Shown here: positions 43,501 to 53,446 of the stretch, piece after piece
How the letters are laid out: each line of letters starts with the position of its first letter
How positions within the stretch are numbered: position 1 is the stretch's first letter
DNA from: Leucobacter sp. cx-328
GTDB taxonomy: Bacteria > Actinomycetota > Actinomycetes > Actinomycetales > Microbacteriaceae
DNA length: 64,000 nt
Assembly: GCF_014530035.1 (NCBI RefSeq)
Contig: NZ_JACVMX010000002.1
Coordinates: 412,483-476,482, forward strand
Direction of reading: 5' to 3'
Position numbers and translations under genes: made by a program
The notes under the pieces: model-generated
Told to the model about the DNA's origin: nothing
Database searches by the model: none
What the model saw: only the letters and a program-made list of their open reading frames with translations

Positions 43501-44223
43501 CTACATTGGCGTTTCGACCCCGAGGAGTTTGCCAATGGTGAACGTCGCGATCACCGCGATGCCACCGAACGTGAGCTGGCGAAGGCCGCCTGCGAACCAG
43601 TTGCGGCCGGTGGTGAACGCAGCGAGGCTACCCGCGATGATGAGGCCGGCGCCACCGAACGCGAGGGCAAGCCATAGGTTGCCGAAGCCGAAGAGGAACG
43701 GGAGGATCGGAATGAGCGCGCCGACGCTGAAGGACATGAACGACGAAACAGCAGCCACCATCGGCGACGGCTGGTCATCGACGCTCAAACCAAGCTCTTG
43801 TGAGAGGTGGACCTTGATCGCCGATTCAGAATTCGCGTGCACCTGCTCGGCTGCGTCGCATGCCGTCTGATGCTCCATGCCCAGTCGCTCAAAGAGTGAG
43901 GCGAGCTCAGCCTGCTCGCCGACCGGATTCCGAAGGTGCGCCGCCTGCTCGGTCTGGAGCTCCTTCGCGAGCTGCTCATTTGAGGTGCGCACCGAGGTGT
44001 ACTCGCCAAGGGCCATCGAAATTGCACCCGCGATGAGGCCGGAGACACCGGTGAGCAACACCACGGAACTGTGTGCGCCTGCAGCAGCGATACCCGCGAT
44101 CAAACCGATGTTTGACACGAGACCGTCCATCGCGCCGAACACCGACGCGCGAAGCCACCCAGAAGACACATCTGAGTGGGTGTGGTCCCACTCATGCGGA
44201 CGGGAAATGTCGATCTCACTCAT
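43501..44223 (-). CDS. VIT1/CCC1-type iron/manganese transporter
   Basis: The 240-aa protein has five hydrophobic helices, the first with the family motif LRASVFGAMDGLVSNIGLI and a second helix ending ISMALGEYTSVRTSNEQ. Between helices 2 and 3 is a hydrophilic, glutamate-rich domain (~70 residues) that in relatives binds metal. It moves Fe or Mn across the membrane. The gene is alone; the stop lies 75 bp from the ATL start. Confidence 0.9.
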   Translation of the reverse strand: MSEIDISRPHEWDHTHSDVSSGWLRASVFGAMDGLVSNIGLIAGIAAAGAHSSVVLLTGVSGLIAGAISMALGEYTSVRTSNEQLAKELQTEQAAHLRNPVGEQAELASLFERLGMEHQTACDAAEQVHANSESAIKVHLSQELGLSVDDQPSPMVAAVSSFMSFSVGALIPILPFLFGFGNLWLALAFGGAGLIIAGSLAAFTTGRNWFAGGLRQLTFGGIAVIATFTIGKLLGVETPM

Positions 44224-44470
44224 GATCTAAATATCTTCCCCTCTGCTCAAAAACCCAACTGTAGCAACGATTTTGAGCGAGGGAGAAGCCGTGTTTTGAC
44301 CTCGTTTGCGGTGCAAACTGAACTTCGACGCGGCGAAGTTTTGTCGCAGGTTGTGCGGGTTTGGAGTGTGCGGATGGCGAAGCTGTGATCCGCACCCGAT
44401 GAGTGCGGGCCGACCGGATAAACTACACAGCGCAGCGCATCGCGCGCGGCAGTTGGGAATGAGGTCAGAA

Positions 44471-44965
44471 ATGACGTATGTGAGCGGTCGCCTGGTTCGA
44501 ACAAGCCGGGGAAATGATTTGCAGCTGTTCCGTTCCCTCGCACTGCCAGCTGAGGAAGCGTGGGAGTATCTCACCGATCGCGATTTCACCGACCGTTGGT
44601 TCGGTCCGTTCGAAGGCGATGCGCGACCGGGCGGTGCTGTGCAGGTGCACATGCGGTTTGAAGCGGGGGAGCCGTCGATGCGGTTCCGGATCGACGCGTG
44701 CGAGGCTCCGCACCGTCTCGCGATCACCTCTGACAACGAATCGGGTAACTGGCGTCTCGAGCTGCTGCTCGAAGAGGATGGCTCTGACTCGGTACTGACC
44801 TTCATTCATCACCTCAACGGTGACGAAGAGATCGGTGAGATCGGTCCTGGCTGGGAGTATTACCTTGACCTGCTCGTAGCTGCGACTGAGGAATCAGAAG
44901 AGCCGATGCTCGATCAGTACTTCCCTGCCCTGCAGGAAGAATACGAAGCGCTCGTCGCTGAGTAG
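44471..44965 (+). CDS. SRPBCC (AHSA1-like) domain protein
   Basis: The 164-aa protein shows the START-like pattern: LALPAEEAWEYLTDRDFTDRWFG near the N terminus, a beta-rich centre (MRFRIDACEAPHRLAIT) and GPGWEYYLDLLVAA near the C terminus. Such proteins bind small hydrophobic ligands or Hsp90-like partners. The ATG at 44471 has GAGG 6 bases upstream; ATG 44459 is an alternative and the frame extends further left. It is followed after 32 bp by chrA. Confidence 0.85.
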   Translation: MTYVSGRLVRTSRGNDLQLFRSLALPAEEAWEYLTDRDFTDRWFGPFEGDARPGGAVQVHMRFEAGEPSMRFRIDACEAPHRLAITSDNESGNWRLELLLEEDGSDSVLTFIHHLNGDEEIGEIGPGWEYYLDLLVAATEESEEPMLDQYFPALQEEYEALVAE

Positions 44966-44997
44966 CAACCCACACAGGTCGGTATCGGTGAGTAAAC

Positions 44998-46200
44998 GTG
45001 CGTGAAGTTCGTGCCGTGTGGGAGGTCTTTTGTATCTTCCTGAAGCTGGGTCTGACTTCGTTTGGCGGGCCAGCGGCGCACCTTGGCTACTTCCGAACTG
45101 AGTTTGTAGACCGCAAACGGTGGCTGACCGATCAGCAGTACGCGGATCTTGTAGCGCTGTGTCAGTTCCTTCCGGGGCCGGCTTCGAGCCAAGTCGGGTT
45201 CGCGATTGGCTTGCAGCGTGCGGGATTCGGTGGCGCGATTGCGGCTTTCCTTGGCTTCACGCTCCCCTCAGCAGCCGTGCTCGTGGCGTTCGCATACGGA
45301 GCAAACATGTTCGGCGGCTCAGTGGGTGCTGGTCTACTTCTTGGGCTTAAAGCCGTTGCCGTCGCGGTCGTTACTCACGCGGTCGTTGGGATGGCGCGCA
45401 CGCTGACGCCTGATCTGCAACGCGTGGGCATTGCCCTTGGCGTGGCGGTTCTGTCGGTGCTCGGGCTGTTTGGGGTGCCGGGTCAGGCACTGCTCATTGC
45501 CTTGGGCGCACTGGCCGGACTGCTGCTGTGCCGCAACGCCCCGGCGACGGTTGTGGCACCTGTTGCGACACGAATCTCGCGCCGTGGTGGTGCGTGGGCA
45601 CTCGCGATCTTCGGCGGTGTCCTCGCCGGTGGCGCGGTAGCTGCGGTCGTTGCGCCACGCACTACCTACGCGCTGTTCGGCGAGTTTTACCGTGCTGGTG
45701 CGTTGGTGTTTGGGGGTGGACACACGGTGCTCCCACTCCTCCAGGCAGGGGTGGTGGACTCAGGGTGGGTGAGCGGACAAGATTTTCTTGCGGGGTACGG
45801 CGCGACACAGGCGATGCCTGGACCGCTCTTCACATTTGCCGGTTTTCTTGGGGCCGTTTCCAGTGTCGGACCAGGGGGTGTGCTCGGCGCAGTGATCGCT
45901 CTGGTCGCCGTCTTCTTGCCGGGCATGCTCTTGCTCATTGGCGTGCTTCCGTTCTGGACGCGGGTTCGCTCGAACGAGCGCGCGCAACGCGCAATGCGTG
46001 GGGCAAACGCGGCAGTGGTTGGCATCATGGCTGCGGCGCTCATCTACCCAATCGTGCCTGCCGGGATTACCTCGATAGGAACGCTAGTGCTTGCGGTTGG
46101 ATGCCTGGTCTTATTGCTCACCACCAAGGCGTCACCTTGGATCGTTGTGATACTTGGCGCAGTCGGCGGTGTGGCCGTGAGCCTGCTCTCGGGGGCATAA
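44998..46200 (+). CDS. chrA: Chromate efflux transporter ChrA
   Basis: The 400-aa membrane protein is a full-length ChrA with two CHR halves. The first carries LGLTSFGGPAAHLGYF and QFLPGPASSQ; the second carries VFGGGHTVLPLLQ and GATQAMPGPLFTFA. It exports chromate with a proton or sulphate gradient. The GTG at 44998 places the first helix near residue 10. It overlaps nothing and ends 4 bp before the convergent peptidase gene. Confidence 0.93.
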   Translation: MREVRAVWEVFCIFLKLGLTSFGGPAAHLGYFRTEFVDRKRWLTDQQYADLVALCQFLPGPASSQVGFAIGLQRAGFGGAIAAFLGFTLPSAAVLVAFAYGANMFGGSVGAGLLLGLKAVAVAVVTHAVVGMARTLTPDLQRVGIALGVAVLSVLGLFGVPGQALLIALGALAGLLLCRNAPATVVAPVATRISRRGGAWALAIFGGVLAGGAVAAVVAPRTTYALFGEFYRAGALVFGGGHTVLPLLQAGVVDSGWVSGQDFLAGYGATQAMPGPLFTFAGFLGAVSSVGPGGVLGAVIALVAVFLPGMLLLIGVLPFWTRVRSNERAQRAMRGANAAVVGIMAAALIYPIVPAGITSIGTLVLAVGCLVLLLTTKASPWIVVILGAVGGVAVSLLSGA

Positions 46201-46204
46201 CGTT

Positions 46205-47053
46205 TCAGAGCGTGAGGTGTTGCTGGTTCTTTGGCATCCCAGACTCGAGAACGTCGCCGTCATCAATAGCGATGTGTGCGAACTCAACGGGAATGCCCTG
46301 CCCGGTCCAGAATGAACCACGGTCCATAAGCTGGGCGTGCACGTGGGGCTCTGAGCTGTTGCCCGAGTTGCCGCAGTTGGCGATGTGGTCGCCCGCTTCG
46401 ACGCGATCCCCCTTGCGAACTTGGAGCGATCCGCGCTGGAGATGGGCGACCGCCGCATACGTGTCATCATCACCGCGGATCACGACGTGGTTCCCTACGA
46501 CGAACCCAGGGCCGCCGAGCTCACGAACCGTTCCTTCAGCCATGAGATACAAGAACGTGACTGAGTTGGTGCGGGACTTATGATCGCGGCGCCAATCGGA
46601 TGCGCGCACTACGGTTCCCGAGATCATTGCATGTACAGGCTGGCCAAATGCGCGGTAATCTTCGGGTTCGCGCATGCCAGGCCAACTGCCGAATTCAGGG
46701 CGCTGCCAACCCTCGGGCTCAAAGATGAGATCCACCGCGTGGGACTGACCGTAGGCCCGGGTGCCGTGGCTTGGTGTACGCGAGGCGGGACTATTGATTG
46801 CGAGCCATCGCCCACGTACCGGTGAGGCGACGGTGGCAGATGAGTGACTTGGGCGGAGGGATCCGCCATTGAACATCAGCAGACCTGCGAGTACCCAGCC
46901 GCCGAAACCGAGAACGCCCAGAACAATAGTGATGGTTTCGGCAACGTTTGCGGGGAAGTATCGTGCGAAGAATGCGAGGCACAGCAAGGCGACGGTTGAC
47001 GCAGCGAAAATCACGCTACGCACGCGGTACATGGCGACGAAAACCGAACGCAT
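46205..47053 (-). CDS. M23-family peptidase with membrane segments
   Basis: Two N-terminal hydrophobic helices (residues ~10-30 and ~35-58) anchor a C-terminal LytM-like domain. Zinc ligands are recognisable as HAVD (first His and Asp), and HVHAQ near residue 258. The domain includes AGDHIANCGNSGNSSEPHVH, the usual M23 closing block. Such enzymes cleave peptidoglycan cross-bridges or serve as inactive scaffolds; here the ligands look intact. It is convergent with chrA and divergent from the surface-protein cluster. Confidence 0.85.
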   Translation of the reverse strand: MRSVFVAMYRVRSVIFAASTVALLCLAFFARYFPANVAETITIVLGVLGFGGWVLAGLLMFNGGSLRPSHSSATVASPVRGRWLAINSPASRTPSHGTRAYGQSHAVDLIFEPEGWQRPEFGSWPGMREPEDYRAFGQPVHAMISGTVVRASDWRRDHKSRTNSVTFLYLMAEGTVRELGGPGFVVGNHVVIRGDDDTYAAVAHLQRGSLQVRKGDRVEAGDHIANCGNSGNSSEPHVHAQLMDRGSFWTGQGIPVEFAHIAIDDGDVLESGMPKNQQHLTL

Positions 47054-47327
47054 CAGAGAACTCCTGGTGTGGGGGTCAGCCGACTCTGTCGGTGGAAGTT
47101 CTATTATCGCGTGTTCAGGCGAATACCACCTGGGCGGAGGGGACTCGCCGATGGATATGTGACGCCTATATTTTTCCTGTTGTTTTTGCCTGAACTAGGC
47201 CATAATTCAGCTTGGAAGGTGTTTGAACGTCCCGTGGCACTGGCGCCTCGGAAACCGGCGCTGGATTCGTCGTCCAGCCTCGTGGAATTCGAACGTGAGT
47301 GAATCTTTGGACCACGAAGGGCAAACA

Positions 47328-48113
47328 GTGAGCAAGAACACCGGCTTTGCCTGTGAGTTAACGCACGAAATGCGCGCAAGATTGGCCTTTCGCGCAATCG
47401 CTGTGCCTGTCAGCACAGCGACAATCGCCGCGGGAGCAACAGCGACGGCGTGCGGCAAAGCCGAGGATCCGGCAGCTGCTCTTCCAGAGCAGCACGATGT
47501 CGATGGTGTCGGATATCCCGTTACAACGGTCGATGACTACGCCTTCTCGGGGAAGGACCTTGCCTCGGTTGAGCATCCCGAGACAGTGACCCGCATCGGG
47601 ATGATGACGTCTCTGCACGGGAAGCTGGAATACGTTGACCTCGCGGACGAAGTTTTGAAAACTGAGCGGCTTACCTTCGCTGATAACGAGCTGGCCGACA
47701 TCAAGCTGCCGCCAAGAATTCAGATCATGGGTGACGAAGCCTGTGTCCGCAACAATCTTTCAGAAGCGAATCTGCCGAACACGGTCTGGCAGATGACGGG
47801 CAATGTCTTTACGGACAACTCTGCGGACAAGCATGATTCCTTTGTGGGGAAGGCGTTCTGGCTCCTCAAGAGCGCGGATCATCGTCAGCCTTCGCTGGGC
47901 AAGACCGTGACGATCGTCGTGAATGAAGACGGTAAGCCCGAAGACGTTGTGCCAAAGCCGGAGCCGACGAACCCTGCCACGTTGAAACCGGCCACGCCTG
48001 CGGGGAACGGCACCTGTCTCGCGAACACCGGCAGATTCTCGCTCGCCGGCGTTCGCGCTGGCGCCGCGGGGTTGGCATGTTTTCGCACTCAACTTCGCCA
48101 AAAATCAATGTAG
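47328..48113 (+). CDS. Degenerate BspA-type leucine-rich surface protein
   Basis: The GTG at 47328, after AAGGGC, starts a weak signal segment (residues ~20-45, ending ATATACG). Two to three LRR_5-like turns follow (YPVTTVDDYAFSGKDLASVE, DNELADIKLPPRI), matching the start of the 618-aa protein further right. The tail has a PEPTNPATLKPATP spacer and LANTG, but the helix after it is short and contains Arg residues, so anchoring may fail. It is best read as a shrinking paralog. An in-frame GTG at 47295 is an alternative start. The next gene begins 15 bp later. Confidence 0.6.
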   Translation: MSKNTGFACELTHEMRARLAFRAIAVPVSTATIAAGATATACGKAEDPAAALPEQHDVDGVGYPVTTVDDYAFSGKDLASVEHPETVTRIGMMTSLHGKLEYVDLADEVLKTERLTFADNELADIKLPPRIQIMGDEACVRNNLSEANLPNTVWQMTGNVFTDNSADKHDSFVGKAFWLLKSADHRQPSLGKTVTIVVNEDGKPEDVVPKPEPTNPATLKPATPAGNGTCLANTGRFSLAGVRAGAAGLACFRTQLRQKSM

Positions 48114-48127
48114 ATGGGGAATCGCTC

Positions 48128-50218
48128 GTGAAGAAACGACTTTGGAACGGAGCGCTCGCAAGTGCGCTCACTGCTGGTCTCATACTCGGTGGCGCTACGG
48201 CGGCGAATGCTGTCGCAGTTGACGGGCAGCCGGTAAACAATGCACAGAATCTCGCTGCGGCATGTGTGCCAGACAACGGCGAAAGCGTCACACGCTCGTT
48301 CTATGAGGCACCGCGAACCGAAATAAATGAATACTACGAGTACTTCCACATGTATCGGGAAGACTACCTCACGACAACGCTCCCCGAGGCAATCACTGAG
48401 GTTGACGTGCTGTTTGGCGGCGAGACGCCAACTGCAACGAAGCACGTGTTGACGGATGTTGTACCGATGCTTTTCGAAAAGTACGCGACGGCTGTTGCCG
48501 CCACAGAGCCTCAAGCTGAAGCGGCCGGGGGCATTTCCTCCGAGATCCTTCGTGAAGCACTTCTCGCCTATTATGCGTTCGAGCAGGATCTTACGAGTGC
48601 GATAGCCGAGGCCTATAGCGAAGACAAACTCTGGGAGATTCAGAGAGGGTGGACGCACGAGCAGAGGCTCGATCTGGTCCGTGCAATGAGTTTGAGGCTG
48701 ATAGGTGGACTCCCGGAATTGCATTCCGCCTACATGGAAATTGATACCGAAATGTGGGTGGAGAGTGGGGCGATCCCTGAAATCTATGATGAGTTACACG
48801 CTGGATTCGTGGCTTCAGGGATCTCATCTGCAGAAGCTGAAACACGAACCTACAATGCGATCTATGATGCCACGCTTGCATGGGTGAAACGCGTTGATCT
48901 TGACTATCTCAGGGGATATCAAGGGCAGCTGCAGCAATATGTAGCAATGGCGCAAGCCGCTGACATGGTAGTAGACGCCGATCCGGACGCTCGGTCGCTC
49001 GTTATCGATGTCGGGCAACCTGGAGTGCATGAATTCACGCTTGGGGACTTCACCAATGAGAACTTTTTCGAGTTTTCTGTTAATAACTGGTTCTTTGACG
49101 TGAACTTCAATGAAGCAGCTGGTGAATTCTATGCGCCAGAAGAGGTATACGAGTTTGAGGAGTATCAAGCGCTCGTAGCGGAGGTTATGGCTCCTCTGGA
49201 AGGTATTCGAGGCGGCGCGCATGGTCGTGCAAGCGTCGTAGAAGCGGCAATCGCGGCGATCAACGAGCAGTACGATGCGCTGGAAGCTCCCGGAAGCGCG
49301 TCACAACCAATCACGTACGTGTATACCGATTTCAACTACGCCTATTTCCAAGCGCGGAACAGAGTGTTTGACGAGTTGTCAGACGGCACACTCGCGACAT
49401 TCCCAGACTGGCGCGATGAGAACGGCGACATCGTCTATGACACCTACCGTGCTCAGAACTACATCGATGTGCCCTACGTTGAACTTGCCCAGAGTGGGAC
49501 ACAGACCGTTACGCGTGAGGTGAGCTTCAGGTTTGAAGACGGCGCAGCCATCGACGCAGCCGGCAACCCGGTAACGCAGACTGCAGACTTCGCGTGCATG
49601 ATCGACCTGTATACCGGTGAAGCCGAATGGGTACAGCCTGACGAAACGCACACGTTCCCCGCGGTCAACGTGCCCGCCCACCCCGCGGCAAATGCAACCG
49701 TTCGCGCGGTTGATGCGAACCTGGGCGAGCTTGTAGTGAAACCGGGCGATGAATCATCCGTGCTTGACGTGGTGCTGCCACTCGACTTTTCGGTCGACGT
49801 GCAGTTTGTCGATACCGCTGGCAAGCAGATTCGAGATGCGGATCGTATGAGCGGCCGGTGGAACACCGATTTCACGGCAGTCGCACCCGATATTCCCGGG
49901 TACGTGCTTTCCGCAGTCAGCGCAGTTGACGTTCAGGAAACCAGGAACGCGGTACCGAACAGCGTGACCGGTGTCTTTAACGCCGAGACGACCACAGTGA
50001 CATTCGAGTACGTCGTGGTGACAGATGCTGAGACCCCGGGAACTGGGGGCGAAGAGACTCCCGGCAGCGGTACAACAGCGCCCGGCACCAAAACTCCCGT
50101 GACTGGCGCAGCACTCGCGTACACCGGTGGCAGCTCGCTGCTTGGTGCAGGGCTTGGCGCATTGGCGCTACTCGCAGCAGGGTCAGCGTTCATGATCCGC
50201 CGCCATTCGCGTTCGTGA
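48128..50218 (+). CDS. Mub/MucBP adhesin-like cell-wall protein
   Basis: The 696-aa protein begins with a signal peptide (VKKRLWNGALASALTAGLIL..ANA). The first ~430 residues form an unrecognised, mostly helical acidic region rich in tyrosine. Next comes a Muc_B2-like domain (QTVTREVSFRFEDG, VTQTADF, LYTGEAEWVQ, TFPAVNVP) and a MucBP-like domain (VQFVDTAGKQI, PGYVLSAVSA). The tail has LAYTG, a hydrophobic helix and RRHSRS, so sortase anchoring is expected. Mucin-type domains point to adhesion to host or plant glycans. The GTG follows GGGGAATC. Confidence 0.8.
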   Translation: MKKRLWNGALASALTAGLILGGATAANAVAVDGQPVNNAQNLAAACVPDNGESVTRSFYEAPRTEINEYYEYFHMYREDYLTTTLPEAITEVDVLFGGETPTATKHVLTDVVPMLFEKYATAVAATEPQAEAAGGISSEILREALLAYYAFEQDLTSAIAEAYSEDKLWEIQRGWTHEQRLDLVRAMSLRLIGGLPELHSAYMEIDTEMWVESGAIPEIYDELHAGFVASGISSAEAETRTYNAIYDATLAWVKRVDLDYLRGYQGQLQQYVAMAQAADMVVDADPDARSLVIDVGQPGVHEFTLGDFTNENFFEFSVNNWFFDVNFNEAAGEFYAPEEVYEFEEYQALVAEVMAPLEGIRGGAHGRASVVEAAIAAINEQYDALEAPGSASQPITYVYTDFNYAYFQARNRVFDELSDGTLATFPDWRDENGDIVYDTYRAQNYIDVPYVELAQSGTQTVTREVSFRFEDGAAIDAAGNPVTQTADFACMIDLYTGEAEWVQPDETHTFPAVNVPAHPAANATVRAVDANLGELVVKPGDESSVLDVVLPLDFSVDVQFVDTAGKQIRDADRMSGRWNTDFTAVAPDIPGYVLSAVSAVDVQETRNAVPNSVTGVFNAETTTVTFEYVVVTDAETPGTGGEETPGSGTTAPGTKTPVTGAALAYTGGSSLLGAGLGALALLAAGSAFMIRRHSRS

Positions 50219-50251
50219 ACATTTGAGATCTGAAACACAGAAAGCACAGCA

Positions 50252-52108
50252 ATGAAAATGAGTAACAGTCGACGGTGTAGCACCCGTGAACGCACGCATG
50301 CGGGGCTTGCCCTCGGCGCGGTTGCCGCCCTCTCGATTCAGGTGACCTTTGGGCTCAGCTCCCCAGCTCACGCTGCAGTCGTGGAACAGCTCGACCCCGT
50401 TAGCGGGATCACGTTCACCATTAATGATGAGGATCCAGCGGCAGGGGCCACGGCAACCCGGTATGACGCTTCACGGAGCGGGCCTTCGGTCGAGATTCCG
50501 GGGGAAGTGGTTGTCGGGGGCGAGACTTACCCGGTGACAACTATCGGGCCAGCCTTTAACTATCAGCCCATCACTTCTGTAGAAATTCCAGAGGGGGTTG
50601 TGAGCATCGGGGCGAATGCGTTTTCGAACAGCAAGCTCACGAATGTGGTGATTCCCGAGGGCGTGACAAGTATCGGAAGTTACGCGTTTGGCACGACGCC
50701 GTTGGAAACTGCGATATTTCCCAGCGGTCTCGAGAGCATCGGTGAGTATGCGTTTAATAGCACCAAGCTGACCTCGGTAGAGCTTCCGGAGTCGGTCACG
50801 AGCATCGGTGACATGGCGTTCTACAACGGCCAGTTGGAATTGCTCGACCTTCCCGAGCGAGACGTCTCGATCGGTGCTTACGCATTCTCTGGCAATCAGC
50901 TGACTGAGATAAATCTGCCAGTCGATATGACGACCATCAGAACGGGTGCATTCTCGAGCAACAAGCTCACGAGCATCGATCTCCCTGAAACGCTTGTCGG
51001 AATCAGTGACTCCGCGTTTGCCCACAACCCGCTTACCTCGGTCACAATTCCACCTCGAGTCAGTTCAATCATGACCCGGGCATTTGGATATAAGTCTGAC
51101 ACCTACGAGCACACGCTCACTGAAGTGCGATTTCTCGGCCCTGCTCCGAAGACATTTGCAGATGGCAGTGATGCTCATACCAACGGTGCATTTGGAAAAA
51201 CTCAAGACGTAGTGATTACGTTCCCGGGCGAGTACCTGGCTGATGAAGACCCCACAAAGGTGTTTACTGAGCCGCTCTGGAAAGGCTACAAAACACAGGC
51301 CACGAAGTACATTTCTGGTCTCAAGATTCTTGGTGCAGACAGCGTTATTGAAGGCTCGACGCACGATTACGCCGTTACCTCCGTTGACGCTCTTGGAAAT
51401 GTATTGGACGACGTCACCAATGAGGTCACGTTGACGCTCGGTGGTGTTGAGCAGGATGGTTCAGCCGTTGAGTTCCCCACTGATTACAACAACGCTGGTC
51501 TCACGACGACGCAGACGATGACTGCTACCTTGAATGAGGACTCCACCAAGGTAGGTGAACTGGAAGTCTCGGTTGCGTCTACAATTCATCAGCTCCGTAT
51601 CGACCAGCCCGTAGCTACCGAGGATGGTGTCGCTGCAGACGGTGAAACGGTTGCGTTCACCGTCGTCGGGCTCGGCGCGGCGGCGCAGGGAAGGAACTCC
51701 GATGCCGTCGCAGCGGTTGCCGCTGCCCCGGCCGAGATCGATGATGTCACTGGTTACGCGACGTTCTCATCAACGAACGCGGCCGACACCGCAGAGGGCA
51801 ACGAGATTACCTTCGTGGGTCCAGGTGAACGTGAGGTCTCAGCGACCGTTGGAGGGCTTACTGAAACCATCACCGTCGTAGTCGATGGGACAGACAGTCC
51901 TGAAGTTGAAGGTCAAGATCCTGAGGGCGAGAAGCCTGACGACACGCCTGGTGTGAACGGTGACAACGGCGCGAATGCTGGAAGCGGTGGTGCTCTGGCA
52001 AACACCGGTAGCGAGGCGACCCCGTTGTTGATTGCACTCGGGGGTGGAGCTTTTGTTCTGCTCGCGTTGGGGCTGCTGGTAACCGCGCGTAGGCGCCGCA
52101 TTGGTTAG
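50252..52108 (+). CDS. BspA-type leucine-rich-repeat cell-wall protein
   Basis: The 618-aa protein has a signal peptide ending near SSPAHA, a short beta region, then about nine LRR_5 turns (residues ~80-290) of the form SVEIPEGVVSIGANAFSNS. Two Ig-like segments follow, and the C terminus reads LANTG, a hydrophobic helix and RRRRIG, i.e. a class E sortase signal. BspA-type repeats mediate binding to host proteins or cells in other bacteria. It lies 33 bp after the MucBP gene and closes the cluster before a terminator. Confidence 0.88.
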   Translation: MKMSNSRRCSTRERTHAGLALGAVAALSIQVTFGLSSPAHAAVVEQLDPVSGITFTINDEDPAAGATATRYDASRSGPSVEIPGEVVVGGETYPVTTIGPAFNYQPITSVEIPEGVVSIGANAFSNSKLTNVVIPEGVTSIGSYAFGTTPLETAIFPSGLESIGEYAFNSTKLTSVELPESVTSIGDMAFYNGQLELLDLPERDVSIGAYAFSGNQLTEINLPVDMTTIRTGAFSSNKLTSIDLPETLVGISDSAFAHNPLTSVTIPPRVSSIMTRAFGYKSDTYEHTLTEVRFLGPAPKTFADGSDAHTNGAFGKTQDVVITFPGEYLADEDPTKVFTEPLWKGYKTQATKYISGLKILGADSVIEGSTHDYAVTSVDALGNVLDDVTNEVTLTLGGVEQDGSAVEFPTDYNNAGLTTTQTMTATLNEDSTKVGELEVSVASTIHQLRIDQPVATEDGVAADGETVAFTVVGLGAAAQGRNSDAVAAVAAAPAEIDDVTGYATFSSTNAADTAEGNEITFVGPGEREVSATVGGLTETITVVVDGTDSPEVEGQDPEGEKPDDTPGVNGDNGANAGSGGALANTGSEATPLLIALGGGAFVLLALGLLVTARRRRIG

Positions 52109-52132
52109 CGACGAGACGTAGCACAGTACTTT

Positions 52133-52182
52133 CAGTGGGGAGTGGCGCTCATGCAGAGGCCATTCCCCGCTGTACCGTTTTG
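52133..52182 (+). terminator. Terminator after the LRR surface gene
   Basis: CAGTGGGGAGTGGC and GCCATTCCCCGCTG (with G-U pairs) form a stem, followed by a T-rich segment. Confidence 0.75.
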
Positions 52183-52681
52183 TTGTTGTGGCAGCGCAAT
52201 GAATCTTCTTGAGCACAATTGCACTTCTCGATAATCTTTCTGCAAACGTACTGATTCTGTCGTATGGAGAGCGTAGCGAATTCAGGGTTTGTCTGGTTTC
52301 GATACGCCTTTCCGGTCAGACTTCAGTGAGAGAACTGTGATGGTAGCGACATTGGTTGGTCTTGATCTGGAAAGCGCACCTGCGCTATTGATCCGTAATT
52401 GAGTTCGATTTCAGTCTGGCGAGACGACGCTGACGTGTCCGTTGAAGCTCTTTGTCGCGCCTTCCGAGCCAAGGTCATCTGGTAGATCTGTTCGCCGTGC
52501 ACACTCAAGTCTGCATTTCCACTGTGACATTCGGAATTGTGGTCAGCTGTGAAGGCGGCGCAGTGATTGATCCAGCGCACCGGCTGTGGCACTTTCGGGT
52601 GCAACAGCCGGTACTTCAGTATTGGGACTGAGGTACCGTCGGCCGATCCGCGCCCCTAGTGCTCGCTCGTAACCTCGGGGC
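52183..52681. other. Gene-free spacer before the ABC genes
   Basis: No convincing gene is seen in these ~500 bp. Base composition is lower in GC than in the neighbours, and no ribosome site matches the short frames present. The last ~90 bp should carry the promoter of the ABC operon. Confidence 0.5.
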
Positions 52682-53446
52682 ATGGAAACAAAAACGAGTG
52701 AACTGGGCCTCGTGGCTCGCGTCGCGAACGTGGGCAAATACTACGGCGAAGGAACGCAGCGGGTCGCTGCACTAGATGACGTGTCAATTGGCATTAGGCG
52801 TGGAAAGTTCACGGCGATCATGGGGCCGTCTGGCTCCGGTAAATCGACGCTGATGCACCTGATGGCCGGCCTTGATTCACCGACGAGCGGCCGCGTTTGG
52901 TTAGGTGACGCCGACATAACTGGCCTGGGCGACGCTGAACTCACGAAGCTGCGCCGGCGGCGGATCGGCTTTGTCTTCCAATCATTCAACCTCGTACCCA
53001 CGCTCGACGTGATGGGCAATCTGCAACTACCGTTCGCGCTTGACGGACGCAAGCCCAACCGCGAAGAGCAGCAGCGCATTGATGCGCTCGTGAAGTATCT
53101 CGGGCTGACCCAGCGCGTGGACCACCGGCCGCACGAGCTCTCCGGTGGTCAGCAGCAGCGCGTTGCCATCGCCCGCGCGCTCGCGACGAGCCCCGAGGTG
53201 ATCTTCGCTGATGAACCCACGGGTGCACTCGACTCGCGCACGAGCCGTGAGGTGTTGTTGTTGCTCCGATCCGCAGTGACGGAAAGCGGACAGAGCATCG
53301 CGATGGTCACGCATGATCCGGTGGCTGCGAGCTACGCCGATCGCATCCTGTTCCTCGCTGACGGCAAGATCGTCAAAGACACCGGTGCGATGACCGCCGA
53401 GCAGATCTCGGCAACGATGCTGAATCTTGAGGCGGCTGCGGCATGA
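52682..53446 (+). CDS. ABC transporter ATPase, MacB/LolD type
   Basis: The 254-aa protein has Walker A GPSGSGKST, signature [14 protein letters not shown], Walker B VIFADEPTGALD and the switch histidine in VTHDP. The sequence FVFQSFNLVPTLDVMGNLQLPF is typical of the MacB-type group, which works with FtsX-like permeases in export of antibiotics, peptides or lipids. Its end overlaps the permease start by 4 bases. No regulator lies next to it. Confidence 0.92.
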   Translation: METKTSELGLVARVANVGKYYGEGTQRVAALDDVSIGIRRGKFTAIMGPSGSGKSTLMHLMAGLDSPTSGRVWLGDADITGLGDAELTKLRRRRIGFVFQSFNLVPTLDVMGNLQLPFALDGRKPNREEQQRIDALVKYLGLTQRVDHRPHELSGGQQQRVAIARALATSPEVIFADEPTGALDSRTSREVLLLLRSAVTESGQSIAMVTHDPVAASYADRILFLADGKIVKDTGAMTAEQISATMLNLEAAAA

